DNA of 64,000 nucleotides, from contig JAWZYU010000007.1 of the NCBI GenBank assembly GCA_038380435.1, positions 86,876,334 to 86,940,333 of the forward strand, in the 5' to 3' direction. Source of the stretch: Ryuthela nishihirai (taxonomy: Eukaryota; Arthropoda; Arachnida; Araneae; Heptathelidae). The position numbers and the translations under genes were made by a program. Positions 22,377 through 33,407 of this stretch are shown here, in pieces. A model generated the notes under the pieces. It saw only the letters and a list, made by a program, of their open reading frames with translations, was not told the origin of the DNA and made no database searches. Each line of letters begins with the position of its first letter. The stretch's first letter is position 1.

Positions 22377-23655
22377 CTATACTTTTTGTTCGTATGTAAT
22401 TTGCACAAAAAGAACTCCGGGGTTATTCTTCTGTACTTTAATTACTTTTTTGTCGCTGGTTTTTATCTGTTCGTCGTTTGATGTTTTGTTAAAGTTTGAT
22501 CCTATCTGTTGAGTGAGTTTCTTCAGGTCAACAAAATCCTCGTAACTCAATTCTGTTACTTTATATGGATTTCCGGTTTTTTTCGCAGATCGAATTAATC
22601 TGACGTAATCAGTGGGAATATAGATGGGACCCGATTTAAGAGCTCGTTTAATAGATTTTGCTATGACAGAGTGCTCATTGTCTCCTTCACTTTGGGTGTG
22701 ACCCCTGATAAAAAATTGATGTGTGATCAATTTGATTCTAAATTTTTGCACAGCGTATAGGCACATTCCCATTATGAATTTGTTCTTTTGCTGACCACAA
22801 CAATTTTCCGAGTAGAGTATAATTTCAAGGTTACATCATTTTTGGTGTTAGCTTTTTCTTCTAAGTACTTCTGACGTAATCTGACTGAAGTTCACTTACA
22901 GTTAAGTTGTAGCTGTTTATTTTACTTTTATAATAGAAGGTAGATATATCCCCTCTTGGTGCTGGCAGCACCGCTTGGAGATCATAAGTGGCTACTATAA
23001 TTTTGCCTTCGCTTTCTTTTGCTCTCTTTTTATCCCCTTCTTTCTCTACTCTTGACAAAACTTTCTCCTTTTAATGTTTTTCATATTTTTCTTGTATCGC
23101 TTCTTTTTCTTCTTCCCTTGCATTGTTATAGGAGCTGCATAAGTCGCACTGATCTTTTTTCGGGGGAGAAAAGAGAGATGTTAAAATTGCTGTTGAAAAT
23201 TCGGGAATACATTGTGAGATTTGCAAAAGGAACATTTTTTTCAATACAGTCATTTTTGTAATCGCGGTGTAAATCAGCTAAGCTTTTCCCACCTTCTATA
23301 AACTCCCGAGTAGTTTGCGCGCGCAGGTAATGACTGTCAATTCTTGGGATTGTATTAATATGATCAACAACACCATCTTTTATTGCGGGATCCACTTTAG
23401 AGTGGTGTCCGTGTTTTCCTCTTAGATCTTCTTGAAGAAATCCTTCCTTTAATTTGGCTATGACAGTCCTAATAGGTCGGTCATTGATGTCCAGCGTGGC
23501 CTTAAAGAAGAATTTGCAAACACGTACGTTTACCTCGTTGATTAGGAAATGGAACGCATGGTTACATTGGCGCCTACTTCCTTCTCTTTTGTACTGATAC
23601 TGAGGTCTAACGGCAGTTATACTTCTAGAGATAAATTCTCGCTAGGATTTCAGAC
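22377..23655 (-). pseudogene. Transposase pseudogene, central and C-terminal part
   Basis: Reading resumes at the YWSLD block (23655) and continues leftwards with stops and frameshifts through recognisable blocks: SHYLRAQTTREFI and FANLTMYSRIFN (23396-23126), PPKKDQCDLC (near 23170), LPAPRGDISTFYYKSK (near 22960) and HQFFIRGHTQSEGDNEHSVI (near 22700). The GHTQxExDxxHS block resembles the late catalytic region of DDE transposases. A segment appears deleted between about 22861 and 22780. Not functional. Confidence 0.65.
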
Positions 23656-23660
23656 TGTCC

Positions 23661-24830
23661 AGTGACCCCCCCCCCCCCCCGGAGTGGGACCTCCTTGACG
23701 AGGGGGGGGGGCTTAAGGTGCCTCTGAGAAGTTGGGCTCGGATGGCTGGTACCCTTGGGTTCTTAGTCTGGTGGCCCCCGGTGGTGGGGGCTGTTGAGGG
23801 TAGGCGGACTGCTTGAGGTGGGTGGTCCAGTCTGCTTGTTCACTCCCCCGGAGGTGATGGGGGTCACAGCCTTGTTGAGGGGCTGTTTAAAAGTCTCAGA
23901 TGGGGCTAGTGGGTACCCTGTCTTCTGCAGGCTTATTGGGGAGTTATGCGGACTGAGCTGTGCACCTCTTTGCACACTCGTCCGTAGGCTTTCTGATGCG
24001 GTCCCGGTGATACGAGGTGGACTGATGTTCCGCGGGTGATTCGGTCCGGGAACAATGGAGAGGTAGAAGTTGGAGGCTCGCGGCCCTTGTTGGCCACTTG
24101 TGGCCAGCGGGCTTATCGATGGAACAGCCAAACTAAGAGTCCCACATGAATGAGATTTGGACTTATGGCTTTGCAGTGGAGGAACTTGGGTTCCTCTGCA
24201 AAGTGGGGTCCGGGTGCTGCTGTCCTTTCAGCCCTGGTAGGCAGACAGCCCGGTCGAGGCGAGGATGGGGCGCGGCTGCAGGGATCTGCATGATTAGCGT
24301 TCCTTGATACTACCTCGGCCCGATGGTGATGCCGAAACGGCGAGCTGGCTGTGGCGCCCGGCTCGATGGAGAGGACGAAGTTGGGGTCATGCCGAGAGGA
24401 TTGGAGTCCCTCGAGGTGTGGCTTGTCGACGGAAGTACCTTGGCCCTCTGCTGTGGGGGGCCCAAAAAGTTAGGTCTTCTGTTTATTTTCTGGTTCAAAA
24501 TTCAAAAGACTAAAATCTTTTTATTTTTATATTGGCAAGTTTCTTGGCTAAATTCAGTGAGTGATGGGCATATTCCTAGGCATCGCTCAAAATTCACAAG
24601 ATCCCACTCTCACTGCACCTCAATGATTAGTCCTTCGAGCAGGCAATAATATCAAGCAGTGCTTCTCTCTTCACACAACGTCTTCTCCCGCTGTAGGCAG
24701 GATCAACGCAAGGCAAGCTTAATTGATAGGAGCTTTCTAGTTCATAGTGGTTTCAGTGACATCTCCCTCAAGGTGATATGCAGTCAACGTACTGCGGTGC
24801 ACCGGGAATGTCACGATATATTTCGTTGTC
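23661..24830 (-). mobile_element. GC-rich 1.17-kb element, copy 1
   Basis: Inserted in the transposase gene. It begins with a C-run and GGAGTGGGACCTCCTTGACG and ends GGTGCACCGGGAATGTCACG. Flanking it, and between it and copy 2, is the same target string TGTCCAGTGACC (23656, 24827 and 26018). The minus strand has a Pro/Ser-rich ORF fragment (23763-24131) that also occurs broken in copy 2. It contains no reverse transcriptase. Class unknown; possibly the 5' part of a non-LTR element or a non-autonomous derivative. Confidence 0.6.
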
Positions 24831-24838
24831 CAGTGACC

Positions 24839-26017
24839 AGTCCCCCCCGGAGTGGGACCTCCTTGACGAGGGGGGGGGTCTACGGTGCCTCTGAGAAGTT
24901 GGACTCGAATCGCTGGCGCTTTTGGGTTCTGAAGTCTGGCGGCTCCCTGTGGAGGGGGGCCTCTTGAAGGTTAGCAGGCCGCTTGGGTGGGCCGGTCCAG
25001 TCAGCTTAATGACTTGTCCCCCAGCGAAGCTGGGGGTTGCAGCCTTGGTTGAGGGGCCGTTCTAAAGGCCTCGGATAGGGCTTGGGAGGGACCTGTCTTC
25101 TGCAGGCTTATTGGTGAGTGCTGCAGACTGAGTTGTGCACCTCTTCGTACACTCGTTCGTGGGCTCCCTGATGCGGTCTCAGTGATATTGAAGTGGACAG
25201 ACGTTCCATGGGTGCTTCGGCCCGGGAACAATGGAGAGGTAGAAATTGGAGGCTCGCGGCCTCAGTTGGCTACTGCTGGCCAGCGGGCTTATCGATGGAA
25301 CAGCCAAACTAAGAGTCCCACATGAATGAGATTTGGACCTTATGGCTTTTGCAGTGGAGGAACTTGGGTTCCTCTGTGAAGTGGGGTCCGGGTGCTGCAG
25401 TGTTGTGAGCCCCGGTAGGCTGAAAGCTTTGTCGGTGTTGTGGGAGGGCCGCCAGCTGGGTTTGTCGGGATTACTGGCTAGGTGTCCCCGAAGCGGCCTC
25501 GGCAAGGTATAGGCAGAGACGGCGAGTGGGCTGTGGGTGCCCAGCTCGATGGAGAGGACGAAGTTGGGGTCATGCCGAGAGGTTTGGAGTCCCTCAAGAT
25601 GTGGCTTTCGATGGAAGTACCTAGGAGCCTCTACTGCAGAGGACTCTAAAAGCTAGGACTTCAATTTATTTTCTGGCTCTAAATTCAAAAGACTAAGATC
25701 TTTTTATTTATATATTGGCATGGCATGTTTTGGCTAAATTCAGTGAGTGTTGGGGATATTCCTAGGCAGCACTCAAAATTTTAAAAGATCCCACTCTCAC
25801 TGCACCTCAATGATTATATCTTCAAGCAGACTAATAAAATCCCAAGTAGTGCTTCTCTCTTCACATTAGGTTTTCTCCCGCTGTATATAGGCAAATGTTA
25901 AGGCAAGCTAAATTGATAGGAGCCTTTTTAGTTTATAGTGGTTTCAGTGGCAATCCCTTAAGGTGATATGCAGTCACAGTACTGCGGTGCACCGGGGTTG
26001 TCGCGATTCTTATTCGT
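24839..26017 (-). mobile_element. GC-rich 1.18-kb element, copy 2
   Basis: Same structure as copy 1, clearly diverged from it by eye. It starts at a C-run and GGAGTGGGACCTCC and ends near GGTGCACCGGGGTTGTCGCG. It is followed by the third copy of TGTCCAGTGACC at 26018-26029. Confidence 0.6.
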
Positions 26018-26602
26018 TGTCCAGTGACCAGTACTTGTCAAATATTTCGAGCCTATTGTTTTCTTCTATTTTGCTTGAGCATTTTAGTATACATTTTGCA
26101 TTACAGGCTGGACGTATCTTTCTGGCCCGCATTTCTGTTTTGCGAATTGATGATGATGTATACGGTTTTCCATTATTTCGAAGAAGTTTTGATTTAGTCT
26201 TTTTCCACTCAACCGGATTAACTTTCCTTTTCTTACCCTTTCTTTTGTTATCTGCTTTAGTATTGTCCGATTCTGCACCTTCTGTCTCGTTACTAATATT
26301 CTCATTTTCTTCCGATCCTGATGAATCCGACGCGTTTTCAGATGAAGATGATGACATGCTAAAATCTGGATCGAAGTCTGAATCATCTATGGTTTCATCT
26401 GCTGATTCTTCTTGTTGGCACTTGATTTAACCCGTTGTAACCTCAATCGCATTGTTTACGGATTTTCAGTACGCTGCCAACTAGAATGTGTGTCATGATC
26501 TTCTGTTACTGTGTCTTTGTTCAATTCCGTCTCTTTCGTTGCATTTTCTTGTTCTGTGGTTTCTTCTGCAACACACTCTCGTACCTCCTGCTCTGGGTCC
26601 AT
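26010..26602 (-). pseudogene. Transposase pseudogene, N-terminal part
   Basis: Reading leftwards from an ATG at 26602, an acidic N-terminus (MDPEQEVREC) is followed, after a frame change near 26456, by a Ser/Asp/Glu-rich stretch, a basic KRKGKKRK patch, and a block ending CSSKIEENNRLEIFDKYWSL. That cysteine and YWSL block is familiar from a DDE-type transposon-encoded family common among unnamed insect proteins. The gene is cut at this point by two GC-rich insertions and resumes at about 23655. Confidence 0.65.
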
Positions 26603-27041
26603 AATGAATCTACAACAAACAAATACACAAAATTTAATTACTGTTAACGACTGAACACAAAATACTGACACACTCAGTCAGGAAAAGTGGCAGAAGTGAA
26701 AATAAAACGGAACAAATAAAGAGGTTTAGAGTTAATTACTTCAAGAAAAGTGACACTTTTCTGCTTATGATGGTATTAAAATATTTATTCCACTTACCTT
26801 TCTACACGAATAGTGTCACAACTCGAAATGTGTCGGTTTTCTTGACCGAACACATGCACACCTTCTTGTACCAACACTAAAGTGACACTGTTCTTGCCAT
26901 GATGAATGTGAAGTAGACTAAAAGTAAAACTGATACAACTGCTTCCTGGCGGTGAATTTGCGAGTTAGAGATGTGACGTTTTTCGTTCACGTAGAGGAAC
27001 GCAATACCTTTTATCACTGACATAACCTCAAAATACTCATT

Positions 27042-27076
27042 TTTTGAGTTATGTCACTTTTCTTGCCGGGTGCGAC
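27042..27076 (-). repeat. Right terminal inverted repeat of the DNA transposon
   Basis: Inverse of the left end: TTTTTGAGTTATGTCAC, then TTTTCTTGCCGGGTGCGAC. Confidence 0.85.
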
Positions 27077-27089
27077 ATGTCTCAGTTTT

Positions 27090-27237
27090 CATATGATACG
27101 CTAAAAGCCACCTTCATTTATTTAGTTTCAAATAATTGTGGCCTCTGCTGAAATGGATTTCCAAGAATTCGCCATGAAGCGAAAGCGTGAGAATCAATAC
27201 GTAAGTGAACATGGATGCAGTGTTGCGGTTGCTGATG
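27090..27237. repeat. Tandem array unit 6, right part (end of the array)
   Basis: This continues unit 6 on the far side of the DNA transposon. It holds the gene-proximal leader (CGCTAAAAGCCACCTTCATT) and the first ~28 codons of the gene. The unit stops at about 27237, where an unrelated dispersed repeat begins, so this is the right edge of the array. Confidence 0.85.
27153..27237 (+). pseudogene. Acidic KRKR protein pseudogene fragment, unit 6
   Basis: The first ~28 codons are readable with the KRKR patch intact and changes Q5E, D14N and R23S. The fragment ends abruptly at a dispersed repeat (GTATTCTTCTG). Confidence 0.8.
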
Positions 27238-27445
27238 TATTCTTCTGTTAATTTCCCGTTTTATTTATAACCACAGGTCCTATACTTTTATTGTGAGGAA
27301 GTGATCTCATTTTTTTTAATGTGCGACAATCTGTAGCTGAATTTCTTGTTTTGAAAATAATAATTAGTTACGACACATTTAAAATTTCGGTGTTGGTACA
27401 GGTTTGAGGAGAAGAACAGAATGTTTCTTTGGTGCAGTGTAGTAT
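27236..27445. repeat. Dispersed repeat, copy 1
   Basis: Starts GTATTCTTCTGTTAATTT and ends near ACACATTTAAAATTTCGGTG. A diverged copy lies at 35585-35765. It directly abuts the end of the tandem array. Confidence 0.6.
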
Positions 27446-27696
27446 TTTACTATGGAGCCTTTTCTATTGTTTCAAAAGTTAACATAAATAATAACTTATT
27501 TTACTGTACCTTTGACCGAGACATGAATTAAAAAGGTATTCTTGTAGTGAAATATGAAATAGTTGGCAACACGAGCAGACTTCGAGAAAGCAAAAATAAA
27601 TATTGGTGGGTGCTTATTAAACAGTGGAAATCCATTCATGCGGACGTAATCGCCGTTATTTTTTAGCATTATTTTATGGCTCGAAAAAACGCAATA

Positions 27697-27893
27697 AATA
27701 AAAACCAACTCAAGCAGCTGCTTGACACAGAGGTCTGATATGAGCGTGGCAGTATAATACGCCAGAGTAGGAATGCTAAGGATGAAGGGACCTCAGCAGA
27801 AAGAGAACGCAGTCATCTGTGCCTTACCTGCTGCTTGAACAGAGGTCCATTAGATCAGTAGCCAATCGTACTAACCACTCGGTCATGGACGGT
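27697..27893 (-). repeat. SINE A, diverged copy
   Basis: Reverse-oriented: AAGCAGCTGCTTGACACAGA at the tail side and GTACTAACCACTCGGTCATG at the head side. Confidence 0.8.
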
Positions 27894-28913
27894 GGGAAAT
27901 AACGTTAGTTATCTCATATAAAATTCGAAGTTAAAAATAGATTGTGAGAAAAAAAATGGCGGCATCACTAAAATTAGTGCGGCATGTGAATAAGGGTTAG
28001 TAATAAAGTAGGTAAAACACCGAGATGACGTCAGCAGTACTCTTTCCTTGTGTTGCCAGTACATTTTGTATATTAGATGCATATTCAAGTTTTACAAATG
28101 CTTTTGTAAATCATAATATTGCTACTTTAGTGGAACGAATATCTGCAAAGTGAAATATTTCGATGTACCTATTACGTAATAAATATTTTTCTAGAGAAAA
28201 TTGAAAATGCGTGTGTAAGGTACGTAGAGGTACAGACGAAACATTGCGAAGCCGTAGTAAAAGTTTCAAGTTTCGTATTGCAAGCTATTTTTGCTGTGTG
28301 ATGAGAAATCCACGGGATGATTTGTCTTACACTACTACCATCCACAGTGGAAAGGGATAGAGGGTATAAACAAATTTTTATTAAATATATTTCGGGTGAG
28401 ATTCTAGTGATGGACTGCGATATTGTAGGGCTTTTTGTTGGTAGCAGCCATTCACATGATTACCCATCGTTAAAGCTTTGAAAATTCCGGTATTTGGAAA
28501 GTCATTTTCGGTAAAAACACTTGTTTGTTTTTTGAGTAATAATATCAAGATTAATATTTCTGTTGTGACTGACAAATCAAAATTAACACTTATCTGCACG
28601 TCATGGTATAATAAGATAGAAAATTAGGAATGGAATTGCATGGCATGATAAATGTTTTCCTCAACGTTTCAAATGTTTAAAAAAAATGCTCTTTATGGTA
28701 AAGGTAGAATATGTCAATAAATATTCCAATTTAGAGTGATTGGTGGGGTAATTTTAACGAGATTTATAATCGAGATTAGAGATATCTTGTGCAGGTGTTA
28801 CAGATGTCAAATGCAAATGATATTGTATAAGTTCTTGAGGTGAGTTTGTTATTTTGCTACAGAGGTATTACGGAATGAATATTGAGATGAATATTGGAAT
28901 ATGAATGCAACGA
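27894..28913. other. AT-rich stretch without a supported gene
   Basis: The short ORFs here have no recognisable motif. A CGAGATGACGTCAGCAG string at 28021 resembles the start of repeats near 35525 and 37930. Otherwise I see nothing. Confidence 0.5.
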
Positions 28914-29135
28914 GTTCTTTAACGTGCACAGGGTATGGCTTTCCCGCACACGGCTTAAGGTCCCATCCGACGGACGGCTGCCTTTCAAAGCTTATCGGTG
29001 TTCCCTGCTGACCGTTAGCAGGGCGAGCAGTTTTGCGGAGATAAATCTCAACGCTGACCCAGCGGAGACTCTAACCTGGGAACTGCAGATTACGAGCCTG
29101 GAGCGCTACTAACTTACCCATCCCTACCCCAGCGC
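28914..29135 (-). repeat. SINE B, diverged copy
   Basis: Reverse-oriented tRNA-derived SINE: TTCTTTAACGTGCACAGGGT at one side, ACGCTGACCCAGC and GATTACGAGCCTGG near the tRNA-like head. Several small deletions. Confidence 0.8.
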
Positions 29136-30227
29136 TCGCAGAGTTTCTTTGCGATAAGGAATGAATAACTGCTATGGTTTCTCTTCGTATGCAGTTTTTT
29201 GCTGGTTAGAGTAGCACCTGTGACAGCGTTGAGGACCGCAGTTACGTATATATTATACGTCATCGCGAAGTAACGATATCTGCTTTCGTATTAAGCGGTC
29301 TTCCGCCTTGCTATTACGAATGCCATCAAAAGACATAGTGTCAGGAGTGCTTTCATTAAAGTGAAGGGGTGGAACGTTAGATATTGCTACAGGAAAGGAA
29401 AATGCAATTCCCAGAGCCGATTCCCACTAGACTCAAAGTTCTGATTAATTTACGTTAAACACCCCATCGTTATATCGGTTAGAAAGGGGAACACCGATGG
29501 TTTGTGTAAAGGCATATTTGAATAACATCCTTCGCAATGAGAGTTCACTGAAGTGAACGTTACTTCAATATTATCATGCCGTGATAAAGGAGTCCGTTGT
29601 ATTCCATAACTATTCGTAATTGAGGAAATCCTATTTCGAGTAAACGTATCTGCAGAAATTGCTCCAGAGTGTCGTTTCGAAGACTCCCGGAAAGTTCTTA
29701 ATAACTCAAATAACCTTATCTAAATAACCAATTAAATCTATTTCAGTTGAAAACCTAAGTTTTATATTCACTAGTAAATGTTAGATTGTTAGTTTCACGA
29801 TTAAAGAGAAAGGAAGAAAAAAGATCGTATAATAAATAATCAATGACAACAATGCTTTTCGAATCGTTGAACCGGATACGCCTTTTGTTTCGTAAATTGC
29901 ATTTCCGTCACGAATAAGGTTAATTAATTTTATTCCTTGATTCAAAATTATCCACTTAATTGAGGAAATAAAAGAAAAAGTATCAAGGCTTAATCGTTTT
30001 GCGGCAATATTTCAGTTTCGCATTCTACAATTTATCCCACGCTATTGACTGCGAAGTCAACCGTTAAGTTTGGCGCTGTACTGTTTACCGAATAGAGTGA
30101 GTGAATATGTCTAAACAAGGCAGAACCTTAACTTACTTCCAATCATTCCTCAGAAGCTTCTCGTAATAAAGAATATTCATTAAAACCACGTAAAGATTAG
30201 AAAAACGTGCTTATTACAATATCCGTT
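29136..30227. other. Intergenic stretch, nothing recognised
   Basis: AT-rich with no long ORF, RNA-like fold or repeat that I can identify. Confidence 0.5.
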
Positions 30228-30392
30228 GCCCAGTGGTTAGCGTGCTCAGCTGCCGATTCAAGGTGTTCCAACCACTTGTAACGACCGGATGTTTCGGTTG
30301 CTTTTATGCCGGGATGACGCCTTCAATTACGGCGTATAACATAACAGCCTCTGTGACAACCAGATGCTTGAGTTGACAAATAAATTTTCTTT
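30228..30392 (+). repeat. Old SINE related to family A
   Basis: The tRNA-like head CCCAGTGGTTAGCGTGCTCA and the tail CCAGATGCTTGAGTTGACAA flank a body that no longer matches the other copies well. Confidence 0.55.
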
Positions 30393-31708
30393 ATATTTAT
30401 AACGACAAAATAAATATTATGTTTAAACAATCTCTTAAAACAAGAGTCATTGGTCTTATGTTTTAACTATTTATTCCTTTTTAGCCGAGAAACATAGGAT
30501 TTTATTTCTTCTTGGGAATGCTTGAAATAAGTAAAAGTTTTAGAAAAAAAATTGCCATTTCCCTACACCAAAAAAAAGATGAAATCTAAATTGATATTCA
30601 GATATAGTATGCGGTAATATTATAATAGCATTGCTTAAAGTTTGAAACCTGAGTGCATAAACGTGCCTCAAGTTATGTACTTTCTCATACGTACCACATT
30701 CAGTGCCAAACGAACGAAAATCCTGGAAGTGGTGTTAATGTATTTCTAATGAAATATTTCCTTCTTACCACGTTCTCAACGGTTTTTGCTCTATCTCTTC
30801 TACGATTGGTCAAATATTTTGCAATGGCTGGTGCGTGTTGAGAACATAACGCGTGCGCCCTTAGTAACGATAGCAACAACGTGTTCGCTTTAACTTTAGT
30901 CTCAATGGATTTCTTCTATTCCGTATTATAGTTTATTAGGCCACGTTAAGTAATTTTAACGTACACAGGAATCGACCTATAGTGAGCAATGATCAATAGT
31001 AATATTAATATTTATAAAATGCGATTGCAATGTATTATTAAAGCTGGAATTACATACCATTGCACTGTTTCGTTTGAGCGCAAATAACTACGATTTAGTA
31101 ATTTAATTATAAAACTTTACAGGTTTTACTAACAATTGTGACACCGTGGAGACACCCAATTTATAGAAATTAAATCATCACGGATGTGATATCATGTTTT
31201 ATAGGATAAGGTCTGCCGCATTACTAAATACATTCTCAAAACATATGCGGTCAAAAGGAGTAAAGATGGAAGAAGCAGTTGTCAAGTCATTAGGCGTCCA
31301 TGCTGCGAATCTCAAATTTTGAGGATCGAGTCACACTTCGGGGAAAGTTAAGATTTAATCCCGTTGTTCTGCGAATGAAAAACGGAACACCAACAGGTTT
31401 ACAAAGTCGCTGTGAAGTTAACCAATGGTTTACCTATGCAGTAAATAAATGCCCCCCCCCACAAAAAAAAGTTTATTTCTTCTTCTACATACGGCGCAGC
31501 TTATGTTAAATCTTAGGAAAATTAGTTAAATCTTAGGCCCGAAAGCAACAAGTTCCATGTCACATGAAAACTCGTTAAGTAGGTAATGCTGCTGTCCATA
31601 AAACTAATAACCTTCGTTTACTTTCCCCTCAAAATAAAAGAAATTTACTACTTACTACATGTTCGGACAGCAGAGAATTACGAATTTCCTTTGAAATGGA
31701 AGCTCGTA
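30393..31708. other. AT-rich intergenic stretch, nothing recognised
   Basis: Only short ORFs without motifs; a C-run near 31453 is followed by an A-run. Confidence 0.5.
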
Positions 31709-31762
31709 TGAGGATCCGTGTGTGGGAGACATCCATACCCTGTATATGTTAAACACACTGTA
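31709..31762 (+). repeat. SINE B 3' fragment abutting a full copy
   Basis: The fragment CCGTGTGTGGGAGACATCCA then ACCCTGTATATGTTAAA corresponds to the later part of SINE B. It lies head-to-tail directly before the copy that starts at about 31763. Confidence 0.65.
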
Positions 31763-32130
31763 TGCCGTTGATTGGGCTCAGTAGGTAGCGCACCAGGCTC
31801 GTAATCTGCAGTTCCGAGGTTCGAGTCCCAGCTGGGTCAGCGTTGACACCTATCTGCGGAAAACTGTCAGCCCTGATCATGGGCAGAAGGGGAGACCGAT
31901 AGGCTTGGAAAGGTCGCCGTCCGTCAGATGGGACGTTAAGCCGTGGCTCCGTGTGTGGGAAAGCCATACCCTGTGCACGTTAAAGACACTGGATGGTCTT
32001 GACGGGAGGCTACCATCTGTCTCCTGAACAGCTGTTTCAGTGGGTCCCCTTCCCTAACCTTAGGGGTCCTTGAGAACTGACCATTTAGCCCCTAGTATGA
32101 AAAACAGTGCCGCTCACAGGTAAAACAACC
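31763..32130 (+). repeat. SINE B, near full length
   Basis: The tRNA-Met-like head contains GGCTCAGTAGGTAGCGCACC, CTCGTAATCTG at the anticodon-loop position and GAGGTTCGAGTCCCAGC as B box. The body includes GGGACGTTAAGCCGTGGC and CCATACCCTGTGCACGTTAA. The tail ends in CTCACAGGTAAAACAACC. Confidence 0.85.
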
Positions 32131-32339
32131 GAACTCTTGAGAGGCGGAAAAGCTGGAATTGGTGTTTCGAACGTATCGAGTGTTACCAGTATACTCTGAC
32201 GATGGTCTAAAATTCGTACCTTACATATATAGTTTTTGTTCCAGATACGTAGAACCGTTGCAGGTTTTGTAACCAAAGCAAATTCTCCTTTATTTATTTA
32301 CTAAAATTGGAATGGAACCCGGCGACCGACGTAGAATAA

Positions 32340-32477
32340 CTTTGGCTAATATTCTAGGAGTACAGCGCTTGGGAAAAAAAAATTTTCAACTGCAACGCGA
32401 AGTTAAGCAGCCCACAAAGCTGCTTAACTTCGGGGATCAGACAAGAACCAGTGCTTTCAGCTTGGTATGGCCGTTGA
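32340..32477 (-). pseudogene. Rearranged 5S rRNA-derived sequence
   Basis: On the minus strand from about 32477 the sequence runs GTCAACGGCCATACCAAGCT, then a GGTTCTTGTCTGATCCCC-like block, then GAAGTTAAGCAGC. This is the first ~60 nt of 5S rRNA with substitutions. Immediately beyond, the GAAGTTAAGCAG block recurs on the plus strand, giving the hairpin CGAAGTTAAGCAG / CTGCTTAACTTCG (32399-32432). A further plus-strand piece (GGAGTACAGCGCTTGGGAA) resembles the 3' part of 5S. It looks like an inverted, rearranged 5S pseudogene or a 5S-derived SINE; not a working gene. Confidence 0.7.
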
Positions 32478-32635
32478 CATACCAATTCTTTCTTACCTGT
32501 CTTATAAAGTTACTCGTATTATCAATAACGGAACAATTCTTAAAGCAAGGAATCAGTTATTACTATGGCGTGGAATAATGATAAAGGATTTCCTTCACGA
32601 TAGTATTTCATAGATTGATATAAATATATAATAAA

Positions 32636-32825
32636 AAATAAATACCCCCTCAAGCACCTGTTTGCCACAGAGGTCTGACAGGAGCCTGTCAGTTTATATG
32701 CCATACTAGAAGGTCTGAGAGGATGGCAGGACCTTAGCAGAAAAACAACATGCACATCCATGCCTTACCAGGGGCTGGAACCCAGTTCCATTGGATCACT
32801 AGCGAAGCGCGCTACGCACTTGGTA
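32636..32825 (-). repeat. SINE A copy
   Basis: Reverse-oriented: TACCCCCTCAAGCACCTGTT, GACAGGAGCCTGTCAG, GAGGATGGCAGGACCTTAGC and a degraded tRNA-like head ending CGCTACGCACTTGG. Confidence 0.85.
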
Positions 32826-33407
32826 TATTTTTTAAAAAAATTTTAATGCTTAGTGATTGGTTTTAAAACGTTTAAATTTAAACTTTTTACGGTGGTTAAT
32901 ATAGAATTCATATTAACATTTTTTTCGACATAATAGCGTACAATTAAACGTAACACAGAAAAGTAATAAATGCAATATAATTATTTATATTTCATCACCC
33001 TACTTGTGCGATCTGTCCGAAGAGAGTAGACTTATTTACTTTCACAGAGCAAGTTTGTTTTTCATTTCTTTGGTTGTTTCAAAGACCGAGAGGCCATTTC
33101 TTACAACACCGCGGACTAAACTGATAAATCACGACGACCCCGATAGTTCGGATCATTTGTCGTTAAGGGGATCTGTAGAACTGTTAGCAGGCAGATGGGA
33201 GAGTCCAGTAAGTCCATACTGAGAGAAACGGAGGTTGTAAGGCTGTAAATATTTCGCTAACTCTCGATGACTGAGATTGCGCCTAGAAACGGTGGGAACA
33301 GATTGAAGATGGAAATTTACCGACGAATAGTACAAGCGATTAAATTTCTGTTTTTTGTAACAGGCTGACTGGCTGGCCGTTAGGTTTGGGTCGGACTAAA
33401 TTCAAAA
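32826..33407. other. Intergenic stretch, nothing recognised
   Basis: No ORF with a recognisable motif and no repeat identified. Confidence 0.5.

Larger units (their letters stand above)
21742..27076 (-). mobile_element. DNA transposon, 5.3 kb, inverted ends, broken transposase
   Basis: The ends are inverted copies. The left end begins GTCGCACCCCGGCAAGAAAA and continues with GTGACATAACT. The right end finishes with AGTTATGTCACTTTTCTTGC followed by CGGGTGCGAC. They match over about 35 bp with one indel. Further copies of the AAGAAAAGTGACA core lie just inside both ends. The body carries a decayed transposase gene on the minus strand, itself split by two GC-rich insertions. It lies just upstream of the gene in array unit 6. 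I cannot name the superfamily and see no clear target duplication. Confidence 0.8.

Noticed and set aside
23794..24039. A CRISPR-like or rRNA-like GC-rich island at 23.7-25.6 kb
   Set aside because: The two direct copies are long dispersed elements, not spaced short repeats, and I see no rRNA core sequence.
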